DNA of 64,000 nt from Nitrospirota bacterium (GCA_016212105.1 JACRHJ010000024.1:44463-108462); one strand, 5' to 3'; positions 52,873 to 61,755 are shown, counted from the stretch's first letter. The notes: generated by a model from the sequence alone, not told the origin. Made by a program: numbers and translations.

Positions 52873-53901
52873 GTGTTCAAAAAAATAACAACCGATACCG
52901 CGCACCTGCTCTGGTTCTCTCTCGCCATCATGGTCGGCGTGGTGATGTCCGGGACCGGCGGGTACATGTACCTCGAGGGCTGGAGCTTCCTCGACTCTCT
53001 GTACATGACGACCATAACGCTTTCGACTATCGGGTTCAAGGAGGTGCACGACCTCGGGCCGCGCGGCCAGATGTTCACGATAGCCCTGATATTCTTCGGG
53101 GTCGGCACGCTCGCATTCGCCATAAGGAACGCGACCAAGCTCATGCTCGAGGGCGAACTCCAGTCCATATTCGGGAGGAAGAAGTTGGAGCAGAAGATAA
53201 AGCACCTGAAGGACCACTACATCGTCTGCGGCTTCGGCAGGATGGGCAGGCTCATCTGCCGCGAGCTTGCAAGAAAGCCGGTGCCGTTCATAGTCATCGA
53301 GAAGGACACGAAGAACATCTCCGCGGAGGACTGGGAGCGTTACCTGATAATACAGGGCGACGCTGACCGGGACGAAACGCTCATGGAGGCAGGCATAGCG
53401 AGGGCCAAGGGTCTCATCACCGTCGTCTCGACGGACGCGGACAACCTGTACATCGTCCTCACTGCAAGGGGTCTCTCCCCAGGCCTCTACATCGTGGCGA
53501 GGGCCGGAGAGGACGGCTCGGAGCAGAAGCTCCGCCGCGCGGGCGCGAGCAAGGTCATATCGCCGTACCTCATAGGCGCGGACAGGATGGCCCAGGCTGT
53601 GCTCCGTCCGAACGTCATGGACTTCATAGAGTTCGCCACACAGGCGGAGAACCTCGAACTGAAGATGGAGGAGGTCACGATAGGCAAGGGCTCGTCGCTC
53701 GCCGGCCTCGCCATCAGCCAGAGCGGCATCCGGCAGGAGCTCGGCATCATCATAGTAGCAATAAAGCACTCCGGCGGGAAGATGGAGTTCAACCCGAGCC
53801 CGTCCGCCGTGCTGAACCGCGGTGACTGCCTCATCGCGCTCGGCCAGCCCTCCCAGCTCAAGATGCTGGAGGAGATAACGGCCGGCGGGCCGGAGTCGTA
53901 A
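52873..53901 (+). CDS. Two-TM potassium channel with TrkA-N/TrkA-C (RCK) domains
   Basis: 342 residues. TM1 at about 12-32, pore helix and filter TLSTIGFKEV near 50-59, TM2 at about 68-85, then an RCK Rossmann domain (YIVCGFGRMGRLICREL near 116) and TrkA-C at about 260-340. Single subunit; would form a tetramer. The filter is T-I-G-F-K-E instead of T-V-G-Y-G-D/E, with Lys at the second Gly. GTG start; GGGG is a weak ribosome site. Confidence 0.9.
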   Translation: MFKKITTDTAHLLWFSLAIMVGVVMSGTGGYMYLEGWSFLDSLYMTTITLSTIGFKEVHDLGPRGQMFTIALIFFGVGTLAFAIRNATKLMLEGELQSIFGRKKLEQKIKHLKDHYIVCGFGRMGRLICRELARKPVPFIVIEKDTKNISAEDWERYLIIQGDADRDETLMEAGIARAKGLITVVSTDADNLYIVLTARGLSPGLYIVARAGEDGSEQKLRRAGASKVISPYLIGADRMAQAVLRPNVMDFIEFATQAENLELKMEEVTIGKGSSLAGLAISQSGIRQELGIIIVAIKHSGGKMEFNPSPSAVLNRGDCLIALGQPSQLKMLEEITAGGPES

Positions 53902-54199
53902 CATTCAGCGACACAAAGGTGTCATTCCGAGGCGAAGCCGAAGAATCCGCCTGTATATGATGATATTGCATGGGCACAATTTATTGCGTCCGTACCTTGT
54001 GTTGTCATTCCCGCGAAAGCGGGAATCCATTTGATGCTTAAAGTCAAAATGGACCCCCGTTTTCACGGGGGTGACAGGCAGGGAGCACACGATGGTCATC
54101 CCTTCTTGAACATAGATAAAAGCGAGTCCCTCCGCGCAGCCTGCCCCGGCAGGATTTATGCCGGGGGTCGGGACGCCAATATATTCACTGGGCCATTAC
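53902..54199. repeat. Dispersed repeats, 298 bp
   Basis: 'gtcattccgaggcgaagccgaag' (about 53921-53943), 'gggcacaatttattgcgtcc' (about 53972-53991), ATTCCCGC...GCGGGAAT at 54007-54026, 'acccccgttttcacgggggt' (about 54053-54072), and 'gcctgccccggcaggatttatgccggggg' (about 54140-54168). No gene. Confidence 0.8.
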
Positions 54200-55324
54200 A
54201 TGCTTAGACTGTCATCCATAATTGTTTCCGCCGTCCTCGCGGCAACGCTCCTCGCCGGCCAGGCGCGCGCGGACGAGTCCGTGCGCATACTCGTGATGGA
54301 CGGCCTGGCGAAGATACGCATCCAGTTCCCGGAGGGCTACGAGGTGGACGACAGGACAGGCGTGCTTGCCGACGACCCAGGGGACACGCCGTCCGGCCCG
54401 GTAGTCATTATAAGCAAGGACAACGGCCCGCCGAACGGGGTACGGATTTTCGCTGACAAGACGCCGGTAAACATCAACGAGTTCTCGCTGACGGGCGTGG
54501 TCGAGGTCGGGAAGAACGCCAAGGGCCTGCTCCGTATTATCAACGAGATACCGATAGAGGACTACGTCCGCGCGGTCGTCGGCGAGGAGATGCCCGCAAG
54601 CTGGCCTATCGAGGCGCTGAAGGCCCAGGCGGTCGTCACAAGGACATACGCTCTTTTCAGGAAGACGAAGCACGACTACGACGGTTACGACCTCTGCTCC
54701 TCGGTAAACTCGCAGGTATTCACCGGCGACGCGAGGGAGAAGGACGGGCCCGCGAGGGCGGCACGGGACACCGAGGGCGAGGTGCTGGGCTACAACGGCG
54801 CGCTGGTCGAGACGCTCTACCACTCGACGTGCGGCGGCATAACCGAGGACGCGGCAGACGTCTGGGACCTGTCCAGGCCCTACCTGCGCCCTGAAGGATG
54901 TTCCTGCTCCAAGGAGTCGCCTTACGCGGCATGGGAGAAGCGTATCCCCCAGACCGAGATAGAGAAGGCGCTCTGCGCGAACGGATACCCGGTGGCCGGG
55001 ATAACGGCGATCACCGTCACGGACAGGAGCGACACCGGACGGGCCAAGGCGGTGAGCATACAGGCCGTATGGGGGAGGGGAACCATCAAGGCCGCCGACC
55101 TTAGGCGCATAATCGGCTACTCCAAGGTGCCGAGCACATGTTTCATGATAAAGAAAGACGGCGAGGACTTCGTGTTCTCCGGGAAGGGCGCGGGCCACGG
55201 CGTCGGCATGTGCCAGTGGGGCGCGAAGGTCATGGCCGAAAACGGAAAAGGGTACAGGGAGATACTCGCGCACTACTACAAGGACACCGTCCTGTCCCGC
55301 ATAGTAAGCCAGGGGGGCCGGTAG
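54200..55324 (+). CDS. SpoIID/LytB-domain protein, secreted
   Basis: 374 residues. Signal peptide (LSSIIVSAVLAATLLAGQARA), then the SpoIID domain with IEDYVRAVVGEEMPASWPIE, EALKAQAVVTRTYAL, STCGG and SGKGAGHGVGMCQWGAK. In sporulators it is a peptidoglycan lytic transglycosylase; in Gram-negatives without spores it likely remodels peptidoglycan. Conserved Glu in GEEMP retained. Start 54200 fits the signal peptide. queA follows after 4 nt. Confidence 0.9.
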   Translation: MLRLSSIIVSAVLAATLLAGQARADESVRILVMDGLAKIRIQFPEGYEVDDRTGVLADDPGDTPSGPVVIISKDNGPPNGVRIFADKTPVNINEFSLTGVVEVGKNAKGLLRIINEIPIEDYVRAVVGEEMPASWPIEALKAQAVVTRTYALFRKTKHDYDGYDLCSSVNSQVFTGDAREKDGPARAARDTEGEVLGYNGALVETLYHSTCGGITEDAADVWDLSRPYLRPEGCSCSKESPYAAWEKRIPQTEIEKALCANGYPVAGITAITVTDRSDTGRAKAVSIQAVWGRGTIKAADLRRIIGYSKVPSTCFMIKKDGEDFVFSGKGAGHGVGMCQWGAKVMAENGKGYREILAHYYKDTVLSRIVSQGGR

Positions 55325-55328
55325 GCCC

Positions 55329-56357
55329 ATGCTTGTCAGCGAGTTCGACTTCGAGCTTCCGCCGGAGCTTATAGCCCAGACGCCCGCGCCGGCCAGGGAC
55401 GGCTCCCGCCTGATGGTCCTGGACAGGGAGACGGACGTACTCGCGCACAGGTCGTTCACAGACCTTCCGGAGTACCTCCGGGCGGGCGACGTGCTCGTCG
55501 TGAACGACACGATGGTCTTCCCGGCGAGGCTCGAAGGCATGAAGCCCGCGACCGGCGGGCGTATGGAAGCGCTCCTCCTCAGGGAACTCGGGGGCGGGCG
55601 TTTCGAGGCGCTCGTCCGGGGCAAGGCACCGGCGGGCACCGCCCTAATCTTCGGCGGAAGGCTGCCGGCCACGGTCGCGGAAGACCTTGGCGACGGCAGG
55701 AAACTCCTCGACTTCGGGGACATACCCGGCCTCGACGAGTCCATAGACGAGCTTGGCGCGATGCCGCTCCCGCCGTATATTGAGCCGGGCGGCCGCGACG
55801 CGTCATTCGACCGCGAGCGCTACCAGACTGTTTACGCAAGCAAGCGTGGCGCGGTCGCCGCGCCTACCGCGGGGTTGCATTTCTCGGAACGACTGCTCGG
55901 GCGGATACGCGGGATGGGTGTTATTGTCGTCCCGGTAACGCTCCACGTCGGCATCGGTACCTTCCTGCCGGTGCGCGAGGAAGTCGTCGAGCGGCACGGG
56001 ATGCACGAGGAGTTCTACGAGGTCGGTCAGGAGTCCACGGACGCGATAAACCGGGCGAAGTCCGAGGGCCGCAGGGTGATTGCGGTCGGCACGACTTCCG
56101 CGAGGACGCTGGAGTCCGCCTCGGACGGCGCGGGCATGGTTGCCGCCGGATCTTCGGGCACGTCGATTTTCATATACCCCGGATACAGGTTCAAGGCGGT
56201 GGACGCACTGGTGACGAACTTCCACCTCCCCAAGTCGACGCTCCTGATGCTCGTGAGCGCGATGGCCGGCCGGGACAGGGTCCTCGCGGCATATGCCGAG
56301 GCCATCCGGGAGCGGTACAGGTTTTTCAGTTACGGCGACGCGATGCTGATATTGTAG
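55329..56357 (+). CDS. queA: S-adenosylmethionine:tRNA ribosyltransferase-isomerase
   Basis: 342 residues. Family signatures FELPPELIAQTPA, VLVVNDTMVFPARL, PTAGLHFSE, VTLHVGIGTFLPVR, VGTTSARTLES and NFHLPKSTLLMLVSA. Makes epoxyqueuosine in tRNA. Four bases after the SpoIID-type gene; likely one operon. Confidence 0.97.
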   Translation: MLVSEFDFELPPELIAQTPAPARDGSRLMVLDRETDVLAHRSFTDLPEYLRAGDVLVVNDTMVFPARLEGMKPATGGRMEALLLRELGGGRFEALVRGKAPAGTALIFGGRLPATVAEDLGDGRKLLDFGDIPGLDESIDELGAMPLPPYIEPGGRDASFDRERYQTVYASKRGAVAAPTAGLHFSERLLGRIRGMGVIVVPVTLHVGIGTFLPVREEVVERHGMHEEFYEVGQESTDAINRAKSEGRRVIAVGTTSARTLESASDGAGMVAAGSSGTSIFIYPGYRFKAVDALVTNFHLPKSTLLMLVSAMAGRDRVLAAYAEAIRERYRFFSYGDAMLIL

Positions 56358-56476
56358 GGCACGGCTTCCAGACGGGCCGTTCGGAGACCGGCCCCTACAA
56401 ATTCCATGCATAAGAAGGGCGGGCACAGGGACCCGCCCCTACAATAATACAAAGAAGGCCCTATTAATCACCTGTT
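56358..56476. repeat. Repeats upstream of the SPOR gene
   Basis: Partial GGGCCGTTCGGAGACCGGCCCC (about 56376-56396) and a GGGCGGGC...GACCCGCCC hairpin (about 56417-56440). Confidence 0.7.
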
Positions 56477-56518
56477 GAAAGTTTTTGGGCCGCCTTTTTA
56501 CAAAAAGGCGGGACTTTC
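56477..56518 (+). promoter_or_regulatory. Conserved 5'-UTR hairpin element, copy 2 (SPOR gene)
   Basis: GAAAGT ... stem CGCCTTTTT-AC-AAAAAGGCG (56491-56510) ... ACTTTC, an outer stem enclosing an inner stem; 21 bases before the TTG start and just ahead of GGAGGG. Confidence 0.5.
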
Positions 56519-56539
56519 TTCCCCCCTCGGAGGGTTGCT

Positions 56540-57256
56540 TTGAAGGATTTCGGCAAGATAAATGACCGTTACGAGTTCTCGTTCGACAGCAGGAAGCTCG
56601 GCCTGGTGCTCCTGGCCGCGGCGACGGCCACGTCACTTGTCTTCATCCTCGGCGTCAGCGTGGGCGTGCAGTGGCAGACGAAGCGGGCGGAAAACGCGGG
56701 GCCCACCCAGGCGGTGGACACCACAGCCGAGGCAAAGCCCGCACCACAGCCGCCCGCCGCGCCGCCGGTCGAACCGCCGCCGGTCATGGCAGTCGTCACG
56801 ACAGCCGCGGCGACTGTCCAGCCCGGGGCCGGCGCCAGGCCGTCTGACGGTGCGGGCCAGCCCGCCCAGGCTGCACTGGCAAAACCTGGCACTCCAGCCA
56901 GGGACGCCAGGAAGGAAAAGCCTGCGCCGGCGGCAAGCGACCTGACGTTCCCAAAGGTGCTCAGCTCCAACAACAAGAAGACCGAGCCGCTGACGCCCGC
57001 GAAGAAGCCCCAGGCGTCCTCCTCAAGGTACACCATCCAGGTCGGGGCGTTCGACGACAAGGACAGCGCGCAGGCCCGGGTTGACAAGCTCAGAAAGAAG
57101 AGCTTCGACGCCCGGCTTCTGGTATCCACGGACAAGAAGGACAGGTACGCCTACAAGGTCCGTGTAGGGAGCTACGCCACACGCGAGGAGGCGACCGCGA
57201 CCGCGAAGAAACTCGAGGGGATGCTCCAGATCACGCCGTACGTGACGGCGGAGTAG
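56540..57256 (+). CDS. SPOR-domain membrane protein
   Basis: 238 residues. Short cytoplasmic N-terminus, TM at about 18-38, a long Pro/Ala-rich periplasmic linker and a C-terminal SPOR domain (about 160-238; YTIQVGAFDDKDSAQARVDKL, YAYKVRVGSYATREEATATAKKL) that binds denuded peptidoglycan at division sites. TTG start with GGAGGG. Confidence 0.9.
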   Translation: MKDFGKINDRYEFSFDSRKLGLVLLAAATATSLVFILGVSVGVQWQTKRAENAGPTQAVDTTAEAKPAPQPPAAPPVEPPPVMAVVTTAAATVQPGAGARPSDGAGQPAQAALAKPGTPARDARKEKPAPAASDLTFPKVLSSNNKKTEPLTPAKKPQASSSRYTIQVGAFDDKDSAQARVDKLRKKSFDARLLVSTDKKDRYAYKVRVGSYATREEATATAKKLEGMLQITPYVTAE

Positions 57257-57291
57257 GCCTGACCGGCCACATCTTCAAGGCCATTAACCCG

Positions 57292-57320
57292 TTGACAAAC
57301 CCCGGTTATTGGGTTATCTT
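57292..57320 (+). promoter_or_regulatory. Promoter of the M16-HEPN-rhomboid series
   Basis: TTGACA (57292-57297), 17-bp spacer, TATCTT (57315-57320). Confidence 0.7.
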
Positions 57321-57356
57321 AGCGGTTATCCACATGATTTCGACCGGAGACGGAAC

Positions 57357-58679
57357 TTGAAAAGACCCCTCGCCGCAGCCATAGCGCTCTGTCTCATGCT
57401 TGCGGCCGCCCTCCCGGCGGCGCGGGCCGCCGATACCGCATACTCCAGGTCCGTGCTCGACGGCGGACTTACGCTCGTTTCCCAGCGGGCCGGAGGGGAC
57501 CTCGCGGCCGCATGCCTGTTCGTGAAGGTCGGCTCCGCCTGTGAGGACGCAGGCAACAACGGCGTCACAAGCCTGCTCAACCGTCTCGTACTCGCCTGCC
57601 ACCCGCTCGCCGGGGCCGCGCCGCCCGTTCTGAAGATAGAACAGCTCGGCGGCAGGGTGACCGCGGAGACCTCCGGCAGTTACAGCTGCTTCACCCTCGT
57701 CGTACCCGTCAGGAACTTCCCGGAGGCGCTCAAGGTCCTCGCCGACGCGGTGGCCGGCCCGGACTGCTCCGAGGCCACGCTCTCGACCGAGCGCGCCGCG
57801 CTCGACGCCGAGCGCACCCGTCTCGGCGACCGGCTCGCGGACAGGGCCTATGGGGTTTTCATGAAGAAGACATACGCCGGGCGTTCGTGCGGGCTCGACC
57901 CAGCCGGGACCGCGCAGTCGGTCGGCAGGCTGGGGATCGACGACGTCGAGCGCTGGCGCGACACCTACTACCGGCCAGCCAACATGACGCTTTCCATTAC
58001 CGCCGACATCGGCCCGGAGCAGGCCGCGAAACTCGCGGCGCAGGCGTTCAAGGGCCTGACCGCGGCCTCTGGCCCGGACGGCGGCGCGGAGACGCCGGAC
58101 CCGGGCGGCCAGTGCGTCAAGGTAGACATGTTCGAGGAGACGGCCGCGGGGACCGGGGCCGCCGCCGTTATAGGCTATTCCGCCCCCTCCCCCGACTCAC
58201 CCGACTACCCGGCGTTAAGGCTCGCGGCCGCTCTTCTCTCTGAGGGCATGGGTTCGAGCGTATTCCGGGAGCTGCGCGAAAACAACCGCTCGGCCTACTC
58301 CTTCGGAAGCGTCATGCCGGCGGTCTCCGGCAGTTCCCGGCTTGCGTTCTACGTGGTCACGGACCCCGGCAGCCTCGGGGACGCCGTAAACGGGATAAAG
58401 AGGTCGGTCGAGTCGCTCAGGGACGGCGACGTAACCGACGAGGAACTCGCGAGGGCGAAGGGTATGGTGCTCGGCGAGCTCACGTTCCGCAGCGAGACGG
58501 CCTGCGACAGGGCCTGGAACGCCGGATATTACGAGTCCATGGGCCTTGGGCCGGACTACCTGGAGAGGCTCGCCGGACTTGTGGACAAGGTAGGAAAGAA
58601 GGAGCTGTCCGCGGCCGCCGGGAGATACCTGGGCGAGTACACGCAGGTGGTCCTGAGGCCCGGCAACGGAGCCCGCTGA
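57357..58679 (+). CDS. M16-family peptidase homologue, catalytic site missing
   Basis: 440 residues. Signal peptide at 1-23, two M16 domains (about 30-210 and 225-430; YRPANMTLSITADIG). The HXXEH zinc motif of the first domain is replaced (GNNGVTSLLNRLVL), so it is expected to be inactive, like the non-catalytic partner of two-subunit M16B proteases. TTG start with GGAGACGG. Near-consensus promoter upstream. Confidence 0.88.
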   Translation: MKRPLAAAIALCLMLAAALPAARAADTAYSRSVLDGGLTLVSQRAGGDLAAACLFVKVGSACEDAGNNGVTSLLNRLVLACHPLAGAAPPVLKIEQLGGRVTAETSGSYSCFTLVVPVRNFPEALKVLADAVAGPDCSEATLSTERAALDAERTRLGDRLADRAYGVFMKKTYAGRSCGLDPAGTAQSVGRLGIDDVERWRDTYYRPANMTLSITADIGPEQAAKLAAQAFKGLTAASGPDGGAETPDPGGQCVKVDMFEETAAGTGAAAVIGYSAPSPDSPDYPALRLAAALLSEGMGSSVFRELRENNRSAYSFGSVMPAVSGSSRLAFYVVTDPGSLGDAVNGIKRSVESLRDGDVTDEELARAKGMVLGELTFRSETACDRAWNAGYYESMGLGPDYLERLAGLVDKVGKKELSAAAGRYLGEYTQVVLRPGNGAR

Positions 58680-58685
58680 CAAGAC

Positions 58686-59123
58686 ATGCACAGCCTAAAG
58701 AGCATCGCCAGGGCCTACCTCATCGAGGGCGACGTCGACATCAAGATGGCCCGGCTGGCGTTCATAAACTCGTTTTACAGCAGGTCGGTCTTCTTCAGCC
58801 AGCAGGCGTCCGAGAAGGCGGTCAAGGCGTGCCTGGTGATGAAGGAGGTATTCTCGTCCGACCACAACATCACCGCGCTGTTCAGGGCGCTGTACGAGTC
58901 CCGGATAAGGGACTTCGAGCAGGTGCAGGCCGCCGCGGTAAGGCTCGAGCGGTACGGGGCCAAGGCCAGGTTCCCCCTGTACCAGAGGCCTGACCTGCCC
59001 ATTTGGGTCCCGTCCCACTCCATCAAGGAGGCGGAGGCGGGGGAGTGCCTGGAGGGAGGCGAGCTGGTGTACAACAGGCTGCGGGAGTACCTCGAAGAGG
59101 CATTCAGGGCGGACACCCTGTAG
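58686..59123 (+). CDS. HEPN-domain protein
   Basis: 145 residues. HEPN helical bundle (MARLAFINSFYSRSVFFSQQASEKAVKACL; then YGAKARFPLYQR, the R-x-Y/F-P region). The paired minimal nucleotidyltransferase (MNT) is absent. Read 6 nt after the M16 gene and abutting the rhomboid gene. Confidence 0.82.
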   Translation: MHSLKSIARAYLIEGDVDIKMARLAFINSFYSRSVFFSQQASEKAVKACLVMKEVFSSDHNITALFRALYESRIRDFEQVQAAAVRLERYGAKARFPLYQRPDLPIWVPSHSIKEAEAGECLEGGELVYNRLREYLEEAFRADTL

Positions 59124-59795
59124 ATGCTGCCGCTCAAGGACGACAACCCGACAAGGACGTTGCCGTTCGTCACCATTGGGCTTATTGCGGTGAACGCCGC
59201 CGTGTACATCCACATGGTGCTGCTGGGTCCGATAGACGTCGAGGGCTTCGTCGCCGAGTATGCCCTGGTGCCTGCCGGTTTCTTCGGAGGGGCGGTGGGC
59301 GCGGCCTCCGTAGGCCGCGCGAGCATACTGACCTCGATGTTCATGCACGGCGGCCTGCTCCACATCGGCGGGAACATGCTGTTCCTGTGGATATTCGGGG
59401 ACAACGTCGAGGACAGGATCGGGCACGTCAGGTTCCTGCTGTTCTACCTCGCATGCGGCCTGGCGGCGGCCTTCGCGCACATGCTCGGCGACCCGTCGTC
59501 GTCCACACCCATGATAGGGGCCTCGGGCGCGGTGTCCGGCGTCCTGGGCGCGTACATGCTGCTGTTTCCCGGCGCGAGGGTCCTGACGCTCGTGTTCGTG
59601 TTCCTCATGTGGGTACCGGCGGCCCTGGTCATCGGGGTCTGGATAACCGTCCAGATACTCAGCAGCATGGAGTCCTACGGGACCGGCCATACAGGCATAG
59701 CATGGACCGCCCACATCGGCGGCTTCTTCGCCGGCATGGCGATAGTACTCCTGATGGGCGGCAAGGGCAGGGGTGGCGGAAGATACTGGAGATAA
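59124..59795 (+). CDS. Rhomboid-family intramembrane serine protease
   Basis: 223 residues, six TM segments. Catalytic Ser in GASGAVSGVLGAY near 132 and catalytic His in TAHIGGFFAGM near 190; HGGLLHIGGNMLFLWIFG is the H-loop region. ATG follows the HEPN stop directly. Confidence 0.92.
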   Translation: MLPLKDDNPTRTLPFVTIGLIAVNAAVYIHMVLLGPIDVEGFVAEYALVPAGFFGGAVGAASVGRASILTSMFMHGGLLHIGGNMLFLWIFGDNVEDRIGHVRFLLFYLACGLAAAFAHMLGDPSSSTPMIGASGAVSGVLGAYMLLFPGARVLTLVFVFLMWVPAALVIGVWITVQILSSMESYGTGHTGIAWTAHIGGFFAGMAIVLLMGGKGRGGGRYWR

Positions 59796-59846
59796 GGCGC
59801 GAGGCTTCATTAACATACTTAATGCATATGACTTCCGGAGGGCGGC

Positions 59847-60959
59847 ATGATAGTTTCCTGTGACCAGTGCGGCGTTAAGCTCAAGGTGGACGAGACCAAG
59901 ATAAAGGAAGGCGGCTCCAAGCTCAAGTGCCCCAAGTGCGCGAGCATCTTCACGGTGTACAGGCCGGAAGAGGCCGGGGCGCCGCCTGCGGCGGCTGCAC
60001 CCGCGCCGCCTCCGCCGCCCAGGCCGGCCCCGCCGTCCTTCGAGGCTCCGGCCGCGCCGCAGCCAAGGCCCGCCCCGGTCCCGCCGCCCCCGCCGGTCAT
60101 GGAGCGCCCCGCCCCGGCCCCGCCCCAGAGACCAGCGGCGCCGGCAGCGCAGGCGCCCGCCCCGGCCCCGCCTTCCGTCCCCAGGTGGCGGCTCGACAAC
60201 AACAAGATAGTCGTCGCCCACAGCGGGGAGAACGTCCTCAAGCTCCTGGCCGACCTGCTGAGGGAGGCCGGTTACGATGTCGTGACCGCCAACGAAGGCG
60301 TCCAGGCGATGATCGCCATAGAGACCCAGAAGCCGTTCATGGTCGTCCTCGACGTGGGGCTCCCGAGGATATACGGCTTCGAGATTTGCGACCGCATAAA
60401 GAACAGCGAAGAGTCGAGCCACATGAAGGTCCTGCTTGTCGCGTCCATATTCGACAAGACCAAGTACAAGAGGGAACCGACGTCGCTCTACGGCGCGGAC
60501 GACTACATCGAGAAGCACCACATACAGGACGCGCTCGTGATGAAGGTCAAGCGGCTCGCCTCCCCCGACGCATCCGGGCCGGCCCCTGTGCGAGAGGAGT
60601 CGCTCACAACACCGCCTCCGCCCGCCGAGATGCCCATCAGGGAGCAGCAGGCGGCGCAGATGCGCTCCGAGGAGATAAAGAGCTTCGCGCCCGCGTCCAA
60701 CGTAGACCCGCAGCAGGTAGAGGCGGCCAGGCGGTTCGCGAGGATTATACTCTCCGACATCGCGCTGTACAACCAGGCCGCGGTCGAGGAGGGCGTCAGG
60801 ACCGGCAACTTCCTCGAAATACTCTCGGCCGAGCTGAAGGAGGGGCGCGACCTCTACAACACGCGCGTCTCCGCCGAGGTCAGGGCCTCCATGGACTATT
60901 TCGCCGACGAGATAGAGAAGTACATCGAGAAGAAGCGCCACACGATGGACCTGGGCTGA
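59847..60959 (+). CDS. Zinc-ribbon/Pro-rich/receiver protein
   Basis: 370 residues. N-terminal MJ0042-type zinc finger (CDQCG...CPKCA, 5-31), a Pro/Ala-rich linker (about 45-112), and a receiver-like domain at about 117-240 with [14 protein letters not shown] as phosphoacceptor Asp, but the first acidic pair is AHS. A C-terminal helical tail follows. Widespread in deltaproteobacteria, role unclear. No DNA-binding domain. Confidence 0.82.
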   Translation: MIVSCDQCGVKLKVDETKIKEGGSKLKCPKCASIFTVYRPEEAGAPPAAAAPAPPPPPRPAPPSFEAPAAPQPRPAPVPPPPPVMERPAPAPPQRPAAPAAQAPAPAPPSVPRWRLDNNKIVVAHSGENVLKLLADLLREAGYDVVTANEGVQAMIAIETQKPFMVVLDVGLPRIYGFEICDRIKNSEESSHMKVLLVASIFDKTKYKREPTSLYGADDYIEKHHIQDALVMKVKRLASPDASGPAPVREESLTTPPPPAEMPIREQQAAQMRSEEIKSFAPASNVDPQQVEAARRFARIILSDIALYNQAAVEEGVRTGNFLEILSAELKEGRDLYNTRVSAEVRASMDYFADEIEKYIEKKRHTMDLG

Positions 60960-60987
60960 CGGGCTCTATATTTTCCCCGGATTTTCC

Positions 60988-61017
60988 TTGACAAACGGAC
61001 GCCTCCTGCATTATTAT
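60988..61017 (+). promoter_or_regulatory. Promoter of tRNA-Pro
   Basis: TTGACA (60988-60993), 18-bp spacer, TATTAT (61012-61017), 10 bases before the tRNA 5' end. Confidence 0.78.
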
Positions 61018-61027
61018 AGGCGTCTGT

Positions 61028-61104
61028 CGGGGCGTAGCGCAGCCTGGTAGCGCACACGGTTCGGGACCGTGGGGTCGAAGGTTCAAATCCTTTCGCCCCG
61101 ACCA
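61028..61104 (+). tRNA. tRNA-Pro (anticodon CGG)
   Basis: Acceptor stem CGGGGCG/CGCCCCG, D arm AGCGCAGCCTGGTAGCGCA, anticodon stem CACGG/CCGTG with loop TTCGGGA (anticodon CGG, G37), and T arm GAAGGTTCAAATCCTTTC. Encoded CCA at 61102-61104. Confidence 0.96.
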
Positions 61105-61133
61105 TCTTCTACGGCATGTCCGGCTTAACAGGT

Positions 61134-61160
61134 ACAGCTGATAAAGCTGTTTGTTCTTCC
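61134..61160 (+). terminator. Possible weak terminator after tRNA-Pro
   Basis: ACAGCT-GATAA-AGCTGT followed by TTGTTCTTCC; stem of six pairs only. Confidence 0.35.
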
Positions 61161-61233
61161 GGTGGCAGTCCTACATAATCAGCGTATAGAAAAAGGGTAT
61201 TTCTGGCGACAAGTCCGAATGCCCTTTTTCTTT

Positions 61234-61263
61234 AGGTCGCCTTTTTCCAAAAAGGCGAGACTT
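61234..61263 (+). promoter_or_regulatory. Conserved 5'-UTR hairpin element, copy 3 (LOG-family gene)
   Basis: AGGT, stem CGCCTTTTT-CC-AAAAAGGCG (61238-61257), AG, ACTT; 36 bases before the GTG start, whose ribosome site is GGAGGG. Confidence 0.5.
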
Positions 61264-61299
61264 TTCCGACGTGTAGTCGTGTTCTTCGGAGGGCCGGAC

Positions 61300-61755
61300 G
61301 TGGACAAGGTGATAATCGGGGTTATCGGATCTTCTCTGGCCACCGGCAAGCCTTACAACGAGGCGATGGAGGTCGGCCGGCTCGCGGCCGGGAGGGGCGC
61401 GTCCGTCCTGACCGGCGGGCTCGGCGGCGTGATGGAGGCCGCGTGCAGGGGCGCGAAGGAGGCCGGAGGCCAGACCATCGGCATACTCCCCGGCTTCGAC
61501 ACGCGCGACGCGAACCCCTACGTGGATATACCCATCGTCACCGGGCTGAACCACGCACGGAACTTTATCGTCGTCCGCTCCTCCGACGTCCTAATAGCCG
61601 TCGGAGGCGAGTACGGGACGCTCTCCGAGATAGCGTTCGCGCTAAAGCTCGGCAAGACGGTCATAAGCATCGAGTCCTGGGACGTGGGTGGCGGGATGAT
61701 AAAGGCGGCCTCCCCCGCCGACGCGGTCGAGAAGGCCTTCGAGGCGGTAAAGTAG
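61300..61755 (+). CDS. LOG-family (TIGR00725-like) nucleotide-binding protein
   Basis: 151 residues. Rossmann-like fold: GVIGSSLATGKPYNEAMEVGR, LTGGLGGVMEAACRGAKEAGG, then VGGEYGTLSEIAFAL in place of the PGGxGTxxE motif of cytokinin-type phosphoribohydrolases. Start GTG 61300 is chosen because GGAGGG precedes it; the longer frame upstream covers a repeat. Confidence 0.85.
   Translation: MDKVIIGVIGSSLATGKPYNEAMEVGRLAAGRGASVLTGGLGGVMEAACRGAKEAGGQTIGILPGFDTRDANPYVDIPIVTGLNHARNFIVVRSSDVLIAVGGEYGTLSEIAFALKLGKTVISIESWDVGGGMIKAASPADAVEKAFEAVK

Noticed and set aside
53972..53991. Sigma-54-like TGGGCAC...TTGCG before the SpoIID gene
   Set aside because: Spacing does not match, and it is part of a dispersed 'gcacaattnattgcg' repeat also seen near 19160 and 28868.
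58695..60941. 748-codon open frame on the minus strand, antisense to the HEPN, rhomboid and receiver genes
   Set aside because: Low-complexity Arg/Gly/Leu composition typical of the antisense of high-GC genes; no domain; the plus-strand genes are clearly real.
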